This document shows, in pieces, positions 1 to 12,080 of a stretch of 64,000 bases of DNA; positions within the stretch are counted from its first letter, which is position 1; the number at the start of each line of letters is the position of its first letter. A model generated the notes under the pieces. It saw only the letters and a program-made list of their open reading frames with translations, ran no database searches and was not told the origin of the DNA. Origin of the DNA: Fistularia commersonii (Eukaryota > Chordata > Actinopteri > Syngnathiformes > Fistulariidae); the NCBI GenBank assembly GCA_037954325.1, contig JBBMNZ010000003.1:12630965-12694964 (forward strand), in the 5' to 3' direction. The position numbers and the translations under genes were made by a program.

Positions 1-198
1 CCGGGAGTCAGTGTAGGGACGTAGGGGGAGTGTAGGGGAGTTGCATGGGGGAATTTGGGACGGTTGAACAATAGGCTGGCTGCCGCTTTCTGAATAAGCT
101 CCAGAGGTCTGATGGTCACCGCTGGGGCACCAGCAAGGAGGGAGTTGCAGTAGTCCAAACGAGAGATGACTAGAGCCTGAATGAGTATCTGCGCTGAA
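1..198 (-). mobile_element. L2/Maui-type LINE fragment (RT C-terminal region)
   Basis: Read on the minus strand, this stretch encodes the block after the reverse transcriptase palm of L2-type LINEs. It contains SRLDYCNSLLAGAP and VTIRPLELIQ, and the same peptides occur in the plus-strand L2 copy at about 34.1-34.2 kb. The fragment is cut by the window edge at its 3' side and stops abruptly near position 198, so it is 5'-truncated. Both ends of the element are missing. Family placement rests on these motifs and on similarity to the other copy in the window. Confidence 0.8.
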
Positions 199-535
199 TA
201 AAACATTTCTCAGCTGCCACAAGAGCTAATATACAAGCCAAGTGTTCACCGGGGAAATAAGTGCGAAGTGAGTAACACATACTGTCAGAGTCAAAGCAAA
301 GATGGAAATTCTCCACAGGTACTACTTATCTCTTGTCCAGGCCTTGTTTCCACTAAATGAATGGGTCAACTTCACATTTCAGGTTAATAAATCAGAAAAA
401 AAATTAGAGGCTTTTTAAATTGAACTATAAATAACTTCTGTGTAAAGGTCAGTGTTCTTTTTCTGAAGTAATTCAAAGATTAGAGGAGTCAGTTTTTATC
501 ACACAAACACACACATTTGCACATGCACTGATGCC
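199..535. other. unassigned, AT-rich spacer
   Basis: No coding pattern, repeat family or conserved motif recognised between the L2 fragment and the microsatellite. Confidence 0.5.
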
Positions 536-570
536 CCTCAAAGACATACACACACACAAACACACACACA

Positions 571-625
<55 letters not shown>

Positions 626-713
626 ACATACACACATACATACATACACACACACGCACAGACATACATACATACATACATACATACATACATACATACA
701 TACATGCATACAG
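536..713. repeat. (CA)n / (CATA)n compound microsatellite
   Basis: An interrupted CA-dinucleotide run passes into a CATA-tetranucleotide run. Translated reading frames across it are low-complexity artefacts. Confidence 0.97.
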
Positions 714-794
714 TTGGCGATGTGAGGTGAAGAATTCAAGGTGAGCCTTTTTTATTAATTTCTCCTCCAATCCAAACTAATCTGGGAAGCATTT

Positions 795-1735
795 ACACTC
801 AGCTGAGCGAAGTCCAACACCTCTGATGAGGAGGTCCCCAGTGATGAAGCTGCTCCCCAAGGAAAATGTTTGGGGCACGATATGGTCACAATGTCACTCG
901 TGACAATATTTTCAACAGTTATGCCTTGGACAAGAGCTTCTTAGGAGGAAACTTACAATGGTGTGCACAGTGAAGAAAAATAAACCTGAGCTGTCCTGCC
1001 GAAATCTTGCAGATGAAGGACAGGGCTCCACTTTCCTCAAAGTTTGTTTTTTCCAGCACCACCACTGTGGTCTCATATTGTCCAAGAAACGGAAAGAGTG
1101 TGCTACTTATGTCTGCTCTTCACAATGAAGCAGCTGTGTCCTCAGGAAGTGACAAAAAAACCCAAATTATTCTTGACTATAACAAAAACGAAGGAGGAGT
1201 AGACAACCTTGATTAGCTTATTGCCACCTACACTTGCCAGCAAATAACCAGGATATTGCCAATGGTTGTATTTTTCAACATTCTTGATGTGTCTGTGTAT
1301 AATGCATTTGTGGAGAGTATTTCTTAAGGGGCAGGGGAAATCCCTTGTCACACCACACATTGAGTGAAGGGAATGGATGCACTGAGACCCAGAAGCAGCA
1401 GCCTTGGTCATACAGCTAAAGACCTCACAGAGCACTCTGTCCACATTATCAGCAGCGGTGCAAGGACCCTCCTTAGCGAGCCCTGCCTCAACACCAGCAA
1501 GACCACCTGATTTGAAAAGAAAGATGTGTCAGGTCTGCCCAAGCAGTAAGGACAGGAAGATGAAAGTGTTCTGCTCAAGCAGCAAGAAAAATATACGAAA
1601 AGAGCACACTAAAATATCACTTTTTGTTGCAAATGTATCTAATCATACAAAGAAACATGGGTGTTCTTGCACACAGATTGATTCACTTGGTTGGTGTTTG
1701 TTTGACCTTGCAAATCCATATTTTGTGTTATCACT
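795..1735 (+). pseudogene. piggyBac-like transposase, broken C-terminal half
   Basis: A decayed DDE transposase of the piggyBac superfamily. In the open segment 1007-1216 I read SALHNEAAV, then YNKNEGGVDNLD, the conserved block around the last catalytic aspartate in this family. It is followed in frame shifts by an ATYTCQQITR-like and a FFNILDV-like segment. At about 1525-1615 a Cys-rich tail starting CQVCPSSKDRK with a KEHTK segment matches the C-terminal zinc-binding domain of piggyBac transposases. Upstream, at 890-1000, there are frame-shifted matches to the region before it. Stop codons and frameshifts make it non-functional. No terminal inverted repeats or TTAA target sites were identified, so element borders are approximate. 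Confidence 0.75.
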
Positions 1736-1759
1736 TGTTTTTCTACCTTGAAACAAGAA

Positions 1760-2230
1760 ATCAAAACATCATTCCGTTCTGACAGACACGCAAGTGAAAG
1801 AATTGCTTCAAGTGGTAACAACTGACTATCAACCTGATTTGAAAAGATTTTTTGAGGCCAAAGAATGCCAGAAGTCCCACTAAGCAACATGCATGTAAGA
1901 GCAAAAAAAGCTATTGTAAATTTTCGTATTTTTGTTTGTAGACATGAACTGAACATTGACCTGAGAGTTTGTTTGTGATACAGTGTACACAGTGTTCATT
2001 GTTGAAAATGACAGGCCTGCGGCCTCAGTTCTGTGGGAGTCAGTTTTTGTCATTATTATGGTGATGTGTGACATTTATAGTAAATCTGGCAGGGCAGAGG
2101 TCTCTGTGTGTAAGAGAGAGCGAGAGAGCGGGGGAAAGCGATTTGGGTAGTTCATGTGTGTCCATGTGTATGATGTGGCTCTTTGTAGTAACACATTAGC
2201 AACTGTGGCTCTTAGCCGCTGACTGGCTGG
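1760..2230. other. unassigned spacer
   Basis: Between the piggyBac remnant and the Rex1-like LINE. A GA-rich run lies near 2110-2140; nothing else recognised. Confidence 0.45.
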
Positions 2231-2235
2231 CCACC

Positions 2236-3560
2236 CCTGCTCTGCACCATGTTCATCCAAGACTGTGCCTCCCACGAGGACAACATCATCCTGGAGTTCA
2301 CAGATAACACTGCAGTGTGACACTGCATCACTGGTGGAAACAAAGCGGCCAACTGAATGGAGGTGTACAGTCTTGTGTCCTAGTGTGTGGACAACGACCT
2401 CACCCCAACACATGCAAGACAAAGGAAATGACAGTGGACATTGAGTATGAGGTCTTGGGGTTAAGAGTATGAGTAACTTCAGATACCTGTGTGTCCACAA
2501 CAGTAAGGACCTTACCTGGTCCCTCAACACCACACAGACAGGCTAAACAGCAGCTGTAATATCCAAGGAAGCTAAGGAGGTTTGGTGTGTCAACTAAGAT
2601 CCTCAGTAACTACAACTACAGCTGTATTGTTGAGAGCACCTTGACCAGCTCCATCAGGGCACCACTGCTCTGGACTACAGATGCATGCAGCGAGTGGTAA
2701 AGACACCAGAGATCACCAGAACCTCACTGATTTCTCTGCAGAGCATCTATTGCCGCAGAGTCCATAGGAGAGCCACTCCTATTACCAAGGACCACACCCA
2801 GACCCAATATGGACTGTTCACACTCCTGCCCTCCAGCCGGAGGTATAGGAATGCAAAGTGTAGGACGACCCAACTGTGTTCTACCCAACTGCAATCAGAG
2901 ACTTGAACAACTGACAGGTGTCCCGAATCATGTTCTACCTTAACTGCCTAGTTAAACTATATGCATACAATATGCACCTGCACTTTGTGAGTTGCACACT
3001 CAAAGCTGCACTCAACTTAAACTTGCACACCAATAGTGTTTACATCTGTAATACTATTTACATTTCTGCTTATGTTTACATTTCCCTGCACTGTTTTGAT
3101 TTCCCTGGACTATTACATCATGTGACTACAGTATCCATCTACCCACTGTCTGCCACTTATCCTGGACTCAGGGTCACAGGGGCTGCTGGAGCCTATCCCA
3201 TCTGTCATCGGGTGAGAGGCAGGGTACACCCTGGATTGGCCGTCAATGAATTGTAGGGCCACATACAGGGACAAAGAATCATTCACTCACTCACTTATTC
3301 GGGGCGATTTTTTTCCATTAACCTGCTGTATATTTTTGGACTGGGAAGGAACCAGAGAAACCAGAGGGAACCCACGCAGACACGAGGAGACCATGCAAAC
3401 GCCCGGGTAACTACAGTATGTTTATAGTTATTATTTGTTAATAACGCTAATCTTAATGCACTGTTGGAAGGCACAGTAAGGATTTCATTGTACAGGGAAA
3501 CATGTGTCCAGACTGTTCAAATGACAATGAACACTTTGAGAATAAATGCGCAGCCTACCT
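2236..3560 (+). mobile_element. Rex1/Babar-like LINE, 3' fragment with 3' UTR
   Basis: A 5'-truncated, frameshifted non-LTR retrotransposon. Peptides include a FRYLCVHNSKDLTWSLNTT segment near 2475-2535, MQRVVKTPEITRTSL near 2685, and GLFTLLPSSRRYRNAK near 2810-2860, all typical of the C-terminal part of CR1-clade Rex1-like reverse transcriptases. The 3' UTR, with the AAGGATTTCATTGTACAGG-type tail and AATGACAATGAACA, runs to about 3560. The UTR is split by a SINE insertion at 3135-3409 with a 10-bp duplicated target. The catalytic YADD region is absent, so this copy is dead. The Rex1 name is a best fit from memory of the family and was not searched. Confidence 0.7.
3135..3409 (-). mobile_element. 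tRNA-headed SINE, 5'-truncated copy
   Basis: The common fish repeat recognisable by GGAGCCTATCCCA and GGTACACCCTGGA. It is the reverse complement of the complete copy at 23294-23616 but lacks the tRNA-like head. It is flanked by the direct repeat ACTACAGTAT (3125-3134 and 3410-3419), which marks insertion into the 3' UTR of the Rex1-like LINE. 5' truncation plus a TSD indicates retroposition. Confidence 0.8.
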
Positions 3561-6030
3561 TTTATGACAGGTTGGCATAATATTGCATCACATATATTGT
3601 CAAAGTCCAATATATTTTGACAAGTGGCTTGCATGGGTTTGTGAGGCCATGAGTGTTTGGACTGAGGTCCAAACACTCATGGTCTCCCAAATGATGGACG
3701 AGTAACAGCTCTGCCCTGGTGAGGGTTGTGACATTTCTTGGTAGGTGGCATACTCTTAATATATTTGTAGAATATGGGTTCAAGGGTGAGTATTTCGGCT
3801 CATGTTAGCATTATGATTTTCAATCATATATGCACCCACATAACAGAATTCCCCCCAGAATAAACCTTTGGAGTGGAAGTTTTGTAATGAACATGGTTTA
3901 TGCCTGAGTTTAATCAGTGGATTCTTCTGTCACAGCAGGTATGAATACAAACCCTGATGGCCGGCCACATGACGTGTGGATGGCCAGAAAGCATAGTGGA
4001 CAGCTCAGATGTCCATCAGCGTAATACCATAAAGAAGCACCTCCTCTCAACATCGCTGCTCTTCCATTTCTTTCTGAACGGCCTGTCACATGCACTTTGC
4101 ACTGATGCCTGACGGATCGAGCCAAGACATTCGTCTCAGGGCACTCCTCTATATATCATTAATTTAATGCATGATGACGTGGCAAATTACAGCGGGTCTG
4201 CACGCTCAAATAGCATGTCAAAACCAGTGTATTAATCTATCAGGTCTTGTCTACTTGCGCATTACAAAGCACCTTAAACCCTATGCATGGTGCTGCAGGA
4301 AAGCGCTGACCTCATGGCAAAAAGGCCTGTCATCCTCTCCCTAGCATTTTAAAGAATATGAAGAAATACAACAAGGCTTAAATGGGCGCCAAAAAAGAAC
4401 TATACAGATGCATGAATTTATCATATGCATGCATTTATTCAAAGGCTTTTTACCTTTTAGTATGTGATGAACCTCAAGTCGATACGTGATAATAGAAGGG
4501 TTTCTATGCATTGATGTTACCTCGTTGAAAACTTTTTTTTATTTTCCTTCATCCACGATCCTGCACTTCCTTGCCCCACTGTCCCTATGGGAGTTGTTAC
4601 TGACAGGGGAAATTGTAAAGTTTGATAGGCTCGGCTCAGGCTTTGATGCTGTCACTTCCCATTCAGTCAGAGAGTTCAAGGCCATCAAGGCCTTGTAAAT
4701 GAGCAGCCACGAACACTGGGAGATATACTGTGTGGTGAATGCTTGTCCATCTTGCCCAAAGATGTGACATTTTCCTCAGACCCAAAATATAGATTGCACA
4801 TGTTAACAGCATTTGATTTTCATATAGTTATCTCTCTTTTGCAAAAGGATATTATAAACATGTGCACCTTTGACAAACCATCTTATTTTCAAGATGTCAT
4901 TACACTCTTGAGGAAAAACTAATCTCTCTCAAACATTTATAAACTTGACAGTAATGGATATTAAAGAGGCCAAATACACAGCACTAATCTTTAAATCCTG
5001 ACTTGTCCATCTATGGAACAAACTTTAGGCTGAAGATTCCTGACACTATCAGCATCCTTATTTCACCTTTCCGAATATCATCCCAGCTTTAAATGGCCAT
5101 GACTCCCCTCTGGTTTGAAGTAGCGCAATATAAAATATTCAGTTGTGCTTTTGGGAAGCGGTGCTCTACCTTGTTGTCTGCACTCTGAAACTGACACACA
5201 TGACAAGGGGGGAAAGTGTGTTTTTTGAAAGTGTGTGTGCAGGGGATCCACAAATAAGTGTGTTGCCACACTTGGTGTGCTCCTCTGTGTGTGAGTGACA
5301 GAAATTGGGGCTGATATCTGGAGTGACAGGACTAATCTCCCCCAGCTACTGTCCCGCCCTTTCTGTCCTGTTGAGCTCAAAGTGGCTCTCTGATCAGCGC
5401 GCATTAAAGCTAAACACTTTGACTGATTTAAAGGAAAAATCAAGATCAATTTGCACTGGGGCTCTCCATTTGGAGATGTCCCTTTGGGCACCGAAGCTTG
5501 TCACATCCCCTTGGTTTGGAATTGACGTTTTGACATGAAATGTTAGATTGAAAAGGAGGGAAAGAGGGGATGAAGTTGACTTTCCTCCCGCCCTTTTCCA
5601 TCATTCTCACATGAAATTAAGGTGGTCAGGTTCAATCATGGAATGACAATCTCCGACACCTGATAGCTTGGTGAGCTGTAAGCGCCATGGTGTTTCGCTT
5701 GGTCCCATGATATTTAAAGGAGTCACAAACTAAGGAACAAATTAAATTAATGGCTGACAGATGTAAAGCCCAAAAAGACGCCTCGGGGACAAGCTGACTG
5801 ACAGGCTTCATTGAAAGCAGGGTGATGGAGGAGTGGCAGACAAATTCAGGGATAGAGGATGACAAGCTGAAGCTGGTATGTGACACTGAACTTCATCAGA
5901 CACAATGTGGTGCTGATGCCAACAATCATATGATTCGATGGACAGGAGGTTGTCAAGGCGAGCGCAACTGGTGAAGGGTGATTGGCACCAACTCTGGTCC
6001 TCGAGTATTTCTCTTTTTTAGCATTAGCAA
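3561..6030. other. unassigned DNA, no gene seen
   Basis: About 2.5 kb with only short spurious reading frames in all six frames, no repeat family I recognise, and no splice-compatible chain of exons. It could be single-copy intergenic DNA or very old repeats. Confidence 0.5.
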
Positions 6031-6035
6031 GTGTA

Positions 6036-6038
<3 letters not shown>

Positions 6039-6071
<33 letters not shown>
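6039..6071. repeat. (TG)n microsatellite
   Basis: Near-perfect TG dinucleotide run. Confidence 0.95.
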
Positions 6072-6074
<3 letters not shown>

Positions 6075-6230
6075 GTCACAGCAGCAGCAATACGGGAAAA
6101 GCACGGAAGGCATATATAACTGATATGACAAACAATAGAGATGTAGCATGAGGGGAAGAGAGAGAGAGAATGAGAGAGCAAGAGATCAGATCTTATGGTG
6201 GTGATTAGTGTTATCACTCAAACACACACT

Positions 6231-8720
6231 TTTGGGATCCAGGGCAAGGGCTCTGGGCGCCCTTTGAACCTGCCCAAGGTGTGACTGCTTATTTCCAAGC
6301 TCCACCTCAGCAACGCCTACCACCTCATTCAGACATGCCAGGGAGACAAATGGAAGACCACCGTTAAGACCCCCATTAGGCACTTTGAACACCTAGTCAT
6401 GCCATTGGCCTTTACAACATCCCAGCTGTGTTTCAAGCCCTGATTAATCATGTACTCTGTGACTTTCTCAACATTTTTGTGTTTGTCTATCTGGATGACA
6501 TTCTCATCTTTTCAAAGTCTCTCTAAGACCACTGTCAGCATGTATGAATGGTCCTGCAGCGTTTGCTGGAGAACCACCTCTATATCAAGGCCAAGAAATG
6601 TGAGTTTCATGTCCCCTCAATTGCCTTTCTTGGTAACATCGTAGAGGGCAGACAGCTCACACAAACACAGCAAAAATGAAAGCAGTCCTGGACTGACCAA
6701 CTCTACAAACACTAAAACAACTCCAGAGGTTCCTAGGGTTTGCTGACTTCTACTGCCGCTTCGTATATAATTACAGCCAAACAGCTTCTCCACTGAGTGC
6801 CCTCACATCCACCAAGACTGCCTTCTCGTGGACTTCTCAGGCCAACTCAGCCTTGCTGGACCTGAACCAGAGGTTCTCTCAGGCACTTGTCCTTGTCCAG
6901 CCCGATCCCCACAATTTGTGCTTGAGGTTGACGCCTCTGAGCAGTCCTTTCCTAATGTTTGAACTGTGATGGAAAGCTTCACCCTTACCTTTTACTCGCA
7001 CAGGTTATCGCCAACCGTGAGGAACTACAGTGTTAGGAATCAGGAACTCCTTGCCATCAAGCTTCCTTGTAGCGACACTGGTTGGATGGTTCTGAGCATC
7101 TGGTGCCAATATGGACTGATCACAAAAAACAAGTTTATATATCTAGGGTTTATCTACATTCAGCCAAATGTCTTAACTCTTGTCAATCCCATTGGTCTCT
7201 TTTCTTTTCTTGGTTGAACCGCTCCATCTCATATGGTCCAGGTACCCAACACAAGATGCCGGATGCTCCATTCCCATCAGTTGTCCTCGGATGACACCAA
7301 CAAGACCCCAGCTTCCATCCTGCTGCCCAACCACACCGCTGGGGCTCTGTCTTGGGCAATTGAAAATGTTCTCAACCAGGCGCTCCAGACGGAACCAGGC
7401 ACTAATCCACTCGGCAAGACATATGTCCCCACCTCAGTCCATTGTCATCTCATCCACTGGGCCCACTCTTACAGGTTTTCTGCCCATCCAGGTAACAGCC
7501 GGACCATTGCCCTAATAAAATGTCACTTCTGGTGGCAGTCCATCCAGAAGGACTTCAAGGACTACTTTCTTGTGTGTCTGGTCTATGCACGCAACAAGTC
7601 CGCCCACCAACCACCAGCACGACTCCTGACTATTCAGAAGAGACCTTGGTCAAATATCGCCATTGACTTCATCCCTGGTCTTCCCCCCTCTAAGGGGATG
7701 ACCACCATCCTCCTCATTGAGAACTAGTCCTCCAAGGTGTGTCACTTTGTTCCCCTCAGAAAGCTCCCCTCAGCCCATCAGACAGGTCAACTGCTGGTCA
7801 TGCACGTTTTTTGCCTCCGCAGCATCCCCCATGAAATTTTATCCGACAATGGACCTCAGTTCACCTCCCAGGTGTAGAGGCAGTTTCCCCTCACACTCGG
7901 CGCCATCACCCCCAGTCCAGTGGTCAGACGGAGCAGTTGAATCAAGAACTTGAGCCCACCCTCAGATGCCTCATGTCCGCCAACCCCTCCAAATGGAGCC
8001 AGTATCTCCCCTGGGTTGAATATTCTCACAATTCACTAATCTCCACTGCCACTGGTCTGACCCCTTTGAAAGCCCCCCTGGGTTACCAACCACCACTTTT
8101 CCGGAAATTTGTCTGTTTATTTTGCAAATGACACATTTGAGACGTCAGCCCAACACCACATCTGTCGCTGCAAGCGTGTCTGATCCACCACCCTGGCCCA
8201 GCACACCTCTGAGCAAAACCATTGCTTTGCTGAATGGAGGTGGACTCTTGCTCTTGTCTATTCGCCTTGGCAAAAGATCTGGCTCTCTTCTCATGACATT
8301 TCCTTGAAATCCACCTCTCGGAAGTTGGCCCCAAGATATATTGGCCTATTTGAGGTAGAATCCATAATCAACCCCTCAGCAATTCGCAACCACCTGCCCC
8401 CTAACCTCCGTGTTCAGCTGATCTTCCACAGGTCCCAGGTCACACCTGTCCGCACGAGTACCTTGTGCCCTCCTTCCGAGCCCCCTTTGTCCTCCCAGGA
8501 TGTTGGGGGGCACCATCCATACTCCGTCCTACAGATTATCGATTCCCATTAGCGGGGCTTGGGGTGGCAATACCTGGTGGATTGGGAGGGCTATGGGCCT
8601 GAGGACTGCTCTTTGGTGGTGGCTGTTGATGGGGGGGGGTGTCTTGGGATCCAGGGGCAGGTGCAGCCCCCGTCACCAGTGTGCCTGATTGAGAGGGTGA
8701 ATGATTCCAGCTGGGGGTGC
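6231..8720 (+). pseudogene. Gypsy chromovirus pol (RT-RNaseH-IN-chromodomain), broken
   Basis: A frameshifted plus-strand pol of a Gypsy LTR retrotransposon with chromodomain. In order: RT fingers/palm (NAYHLIQTCQGD near 6315, then a VYLDDILIF-type catalytic block at about 6485-6510 in a shifted frame); RNase H with RNYSVRNQELLAIK (about 7020-7060) and a TDHKK block (about 7115); integrase with an HFWWQSI zinc-finger segment (about 7527), core IAIDFIPGLPPSKG (about 7660), and a LSDNGPQFTS block (about 7840); then SRKLAPRYIGLFEVESI (about 8315); and a chromodomain signature YLVDWEGYGPEDCS (about 8565). gag and protease are missing at the 5' side. Many stops and shifts; inactive. Confidence 0.88.
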
Positions 8721-9065
8721 CGGCTCATCTGTGGAAGATAAGAAGAGCATGCCACCAGCCCTTGGGTGCCAAATTGTTGGTCGTTCCTCACTAGTTCTTT
8801 ACCCCCTGCATTCTTTGTCTTGTGCTTCCTCATCAGCTCGTAGTTACTGATGGTCCATGCCTGTTCTTATCAGCTTTTATTTCCTGTGACTCCTGACCCC
8901 TCTCCTTGCCAGCCCCTGGTTCCCGTCACCCCTGACTAGTTCCTGAGACCCCCGTGACATTCCCCAGGAGACAACCCTGCCCCAGCTCAGCAATCCATTC
9001 ACCGTCCTCGTCAATAAACCCTACCTCCCGAGTCTCCTTGCGTTATGGTCAGGCATCCCTTCCTT
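8721..9065 (+). other. 3' UTR / LTR remnant of the plus-strand Gypsy
   Basis: C-rich DNA directly after the chromodomain, with an AATAAA polyadenylation-type signal near 9010. The exact LTR borders were not determined and no matching upstream LTR lies in the window. Confidence 0.45.
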
Positions 9066-9236
9066 AAACATGACACACACATAAGTGAAAAACGACAAGA
9101 TCCATTTAGAGTGACAAGTTCAGTGATATCTAAGTTGGGGTCAACAAGGAAAAGTCTGCTGTCTGCTGGTTCTGGTTTTGGATGGGCTCACTGCATCGCA
9201 ACAGCCCCTCTGCCTTGAACTCTGAAAACAATGTCA

Positions 9237-9412
9237 ATGGGGACGGTTCTTCTCCTTTCATCTTTTCCCTTCAGAGGTCACTAGAGTGAATCAACCTTTT
9301 CAATCTAACTCCATTCTCTGTTCCCTCCTCTCTCACACCAACTACCTTCATATCCTCTCTCACTCCGTCCATAAATATTCTCTTTGGTCGTCCTTGATAC
9401 CTCCTGCCTGGC
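9237..9412 (-). mobile_element. RTE/Expander-like LINE, 3'-end fragment
   Basis: The minus strand carries the last coding part (matching the GRPKRRFMD region) and the conserved GACC(T)CTGAAGGGAAAAG-type tail of the RTE family seen in full at 25640-28795. Only the 3' end is present, as expected from 5' truncation during retroposition. Confidence 0.7.
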
Positions 9413-10183
9413 AGGGTATGAGCAGGGTATATCAATTATATTATTATTTTCAGTATAGTATTATATAATGTGGTGTCAGACAGAAAGATTGTACAGACGA
9501 AAGCGAGTTCTAACCTTACTCATCAAACAACAACTCGTGGTGATTTTTTGGGATGGATAATGTATCCCCAGTTTAACCATGCCCCACAACCCAGTGGGGT
9601 GAGAGGCCACGCCCCTTACTGTCCACCTCACAGGCCCACCTTTGATTACCCAGAAGGGACTTCTGTAAGACCAACTAGTCCCACACGGGAGGCCTGGTGG
9701 TCACCCTGTCATAATGATTGTGTCGTCTCTGTTGAAATGGCAGGAGGTACCGGACGGTGGACCTGTGGAGGTGCCAATGGAGTCCTGGAAGAAGGGCAAC
9801 CATGAGAGGGCACCTCAGGCATCCCTTGACCAGCTATCGCAGGGGTCAGGAACCTTTTTGACTGGGAGAGCCATAAAAGCCAAGTATTCTTAAAAATATT
9901 TCATTGAGACTCATACAGTATTTTTAACGTTTAATAAATTAAATATGTCTTACTTTTAATGCGACCTCTGGCGCTGCATGGATATGCTTGAAGTGCTGCT
10001 TTATATTTGACCGTTTCATCTATGCAATTTTATCATTGCATACTTGACATACCACAGATCCAAATGCAAATTCCTCTGTCCACGCAACCTCGAATGCACA
10101 GTAATCATCGTCTTTTTTTTTCTTTCTTCACCTTTGCACTACCCGGACATGCCCGGAAGCCATTGGTTCCCAACCCGACCAAA

Positions 10184-12080
10184 CATTACATTACATTACA
10201 TTGCATTTGGCAGACGCTTTTATCCAAAGTGACTTACAATAGATGACATAGGAACTGCAAATACACTTGCAAATACACAATGCACAGGAAATAAACAGAA
10301 CAGTAAGCTTGGGTCAGTGAGTTTTTTTTTTTTTTTTTTGACAAAGACATACACAAACGTACACACACACACACACTGCATAGCCTAACTTGCTGCCTAA
10401 CCTGATCTGGGGCATCAGCGCAGTAAAAAGTCCTGGAAGAGAAAAGTTTTTACCTGTTTCTTGAAGGTTGAGAGAGATGATGCTAGTCTTGTTGCTTCCG
10501 GAAGTTTGTTCCACCACTGAGGTAGTAGAACTGAGAACAGTTTTGCCTGAGATTGCTTAGAGCGAGCAAAAGGTACTGCTAGTAGGTTTGTATTAGAGGA
10601 ACGCAGCTCTCTGCCGGGAGCATAAGGTCTTATCATTTCGTTCAGATATGCTGGACCTGTTCCTGAGGAGGTTTTGAATGCCAGGGTCAGGGCCTTGTGC
10701 TTGATCCTGGCAGCTACTGGTAGCCAGTGCAATTGGATGAACAGAGGTGTAACATGAGCCCTTTTGGGTTGAGTGAATACCACCCGTGCTGCAGCATTCT
10801 GTATCATCTGCAGTGGTTTAATTGCACAAGCAGGTAGTCCAGCTAGGAGGGAATTGCAGTAGTCCAGGTGGGAGATGACCATGGGCTGAACCAATAGCTG
10901 TGCCAACTGTTGGGTCAGGTAGGGTCTGATTTTCTGAATGTTGTACAGCACAAATCTGCAGGTCCGGGCAATTGAAGTAATATGGTTGGATAATGACAGC
11001 TGATCGTCGATCATGACGCCAAGGTTTTTTGCAACTTTGTTAGGGGCCACTGTAGCAGAGCCCAACTTGAGGCTGATGTTGTGATGAATTGTCTCTTTAG
11101 CTGGGATCACCAGAAGTTCAGTCTTGGACAAGTTCAACTGTAGGCGGTGTTCTTTCATCCATGATGACAGTTCGGAGAGGCAGGCTGTGATGCGAGTCGA
11201 AACCGTGGCATCATCTGGGTGGAAGGACAGGTGCAACTGTGTGTCATCGGCATAGCAATGATAGGAGAAACCATGTGTTCTAATGACATTTCCTAGTGAG
11301 GTGGTGGTGTACATTGCAAAGAGAAGGGGCCCCAGCACTGATCCTTGGGGTACCCCGGTGGTGAGGGTGAGAGTTGAAGATAATTTCCCTTGCCATGACA
11401 CCTTGAAGGAGCGGCCAGAGAGGTAGGAGTGGAACCGGGAGTGGACGGCACCAGTGATTCCCATGGATGTGAGTATTTTGAGGAGTATTCTATGGTTGAC
11501 TGTGTCAAAGGCAGCTGATAAGTCTAGTAGGATGAGGACAGATGATAGTCTTTTGGTTCTTGCAGTCCTCAGAGCTTCTGTTACTGCCAGTAACGCAGTT
11601 TCGGTTGAATGCCCACTTTTGAAGCCAGATTGTTTTGGGTCCAGTTGTCCAGTCTGATTTAAAAAGTTGGTGACCTGTTTTGCAGCTGCCCTTTTCAGGA
11701 TTTTTGAAAGGAATGGAAGGAGTGAGACAGGGCGATAGTTTTCCACCTGTGCTGGATTAAGTGTGGGTTTTTTCAGTAGAGGTGTCACCCTTGCTTGTTT
11801 GAGGGCAGAGGGGACAGTTCCCGACGACAATGAGGAGTTCATGATGCATGTTATCGCTGGAACCACCGATGGGGCGATATCTTGAAGCAGGTTGCTGGGC
11901 ACAGGCTCCAGCGGGCAGGTAGTGGGACGACTCTCAGTGATCAGTTTGGAGACATCCGCTTCAGAGAGTGGGGTAAATGTACTGAGTGTGGTAGTAGTGG
12001 TAGTGGTTTCTTGTGGTGAGTGCTCGTCAGGGGGAGGGTCTTTGAATTGCTTGCTGATGCTAGCTACCTTTTCTGTGAAG
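10184..12080 (-). mobile_element. L2/Maui-type LINE copy A (5'-truncated)
   Basis: The element reads on the minus strand and ends in a 3' UTR with the GGCAGACGCTTTTATCCAAA motif and an (ATTAC)n tail at 10184-10205. Its 3' end is nearly identical to copy B at 49619-51041, including a T-tract and CA-rich stretch in the UTR. The 5' end near 12080 abuts hAT sequence. The endonuclease half is missing, so the copy cannot move by itself. The family is a best fit to the L2 clade. Confidence 0.88.
10415..12075 (-). CDS. L2-type reverse transcriptase, 5'-truncated open frame
   Basis: An uninterrupted frame; the first in-frame Met at 11902 gives 495 residues, and the same frame stays open upstream to about 12075. 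From that Met: NYRPVSLLPF near residue 55, motif A LDLSAAFDTV near 126, motif B GVPQGSVLGPLLF near 183, catalytic YADD at 217-220, SHLDYCNSLLAGLPA further on, and the C-terminal HWLPVAARIKHKALTL and WWNKLPE blocks. It would copy LINE RNA into DNA, but the N-terminal AP-type endonuclease is absent. A 495-aa frame without stops points to recent insertion. It has no sign of its own promoter. Confidence 0.85.

Noticed and set aside
473..770. Several Cys/Val- and Thr/His-rich reading frames
   Set aside because: They are translations of the CA/CATA microsatellite. The same holds for frames over the repeats near 24.5, 38.5, 42.9, 53.8 and 63.4 kb.
5078..5538. Overlapping frames of 77-137 codons on both strands
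   Set aside because: No recognisable family, low-complexity composition, no codon pattern or splice context; likely chance.
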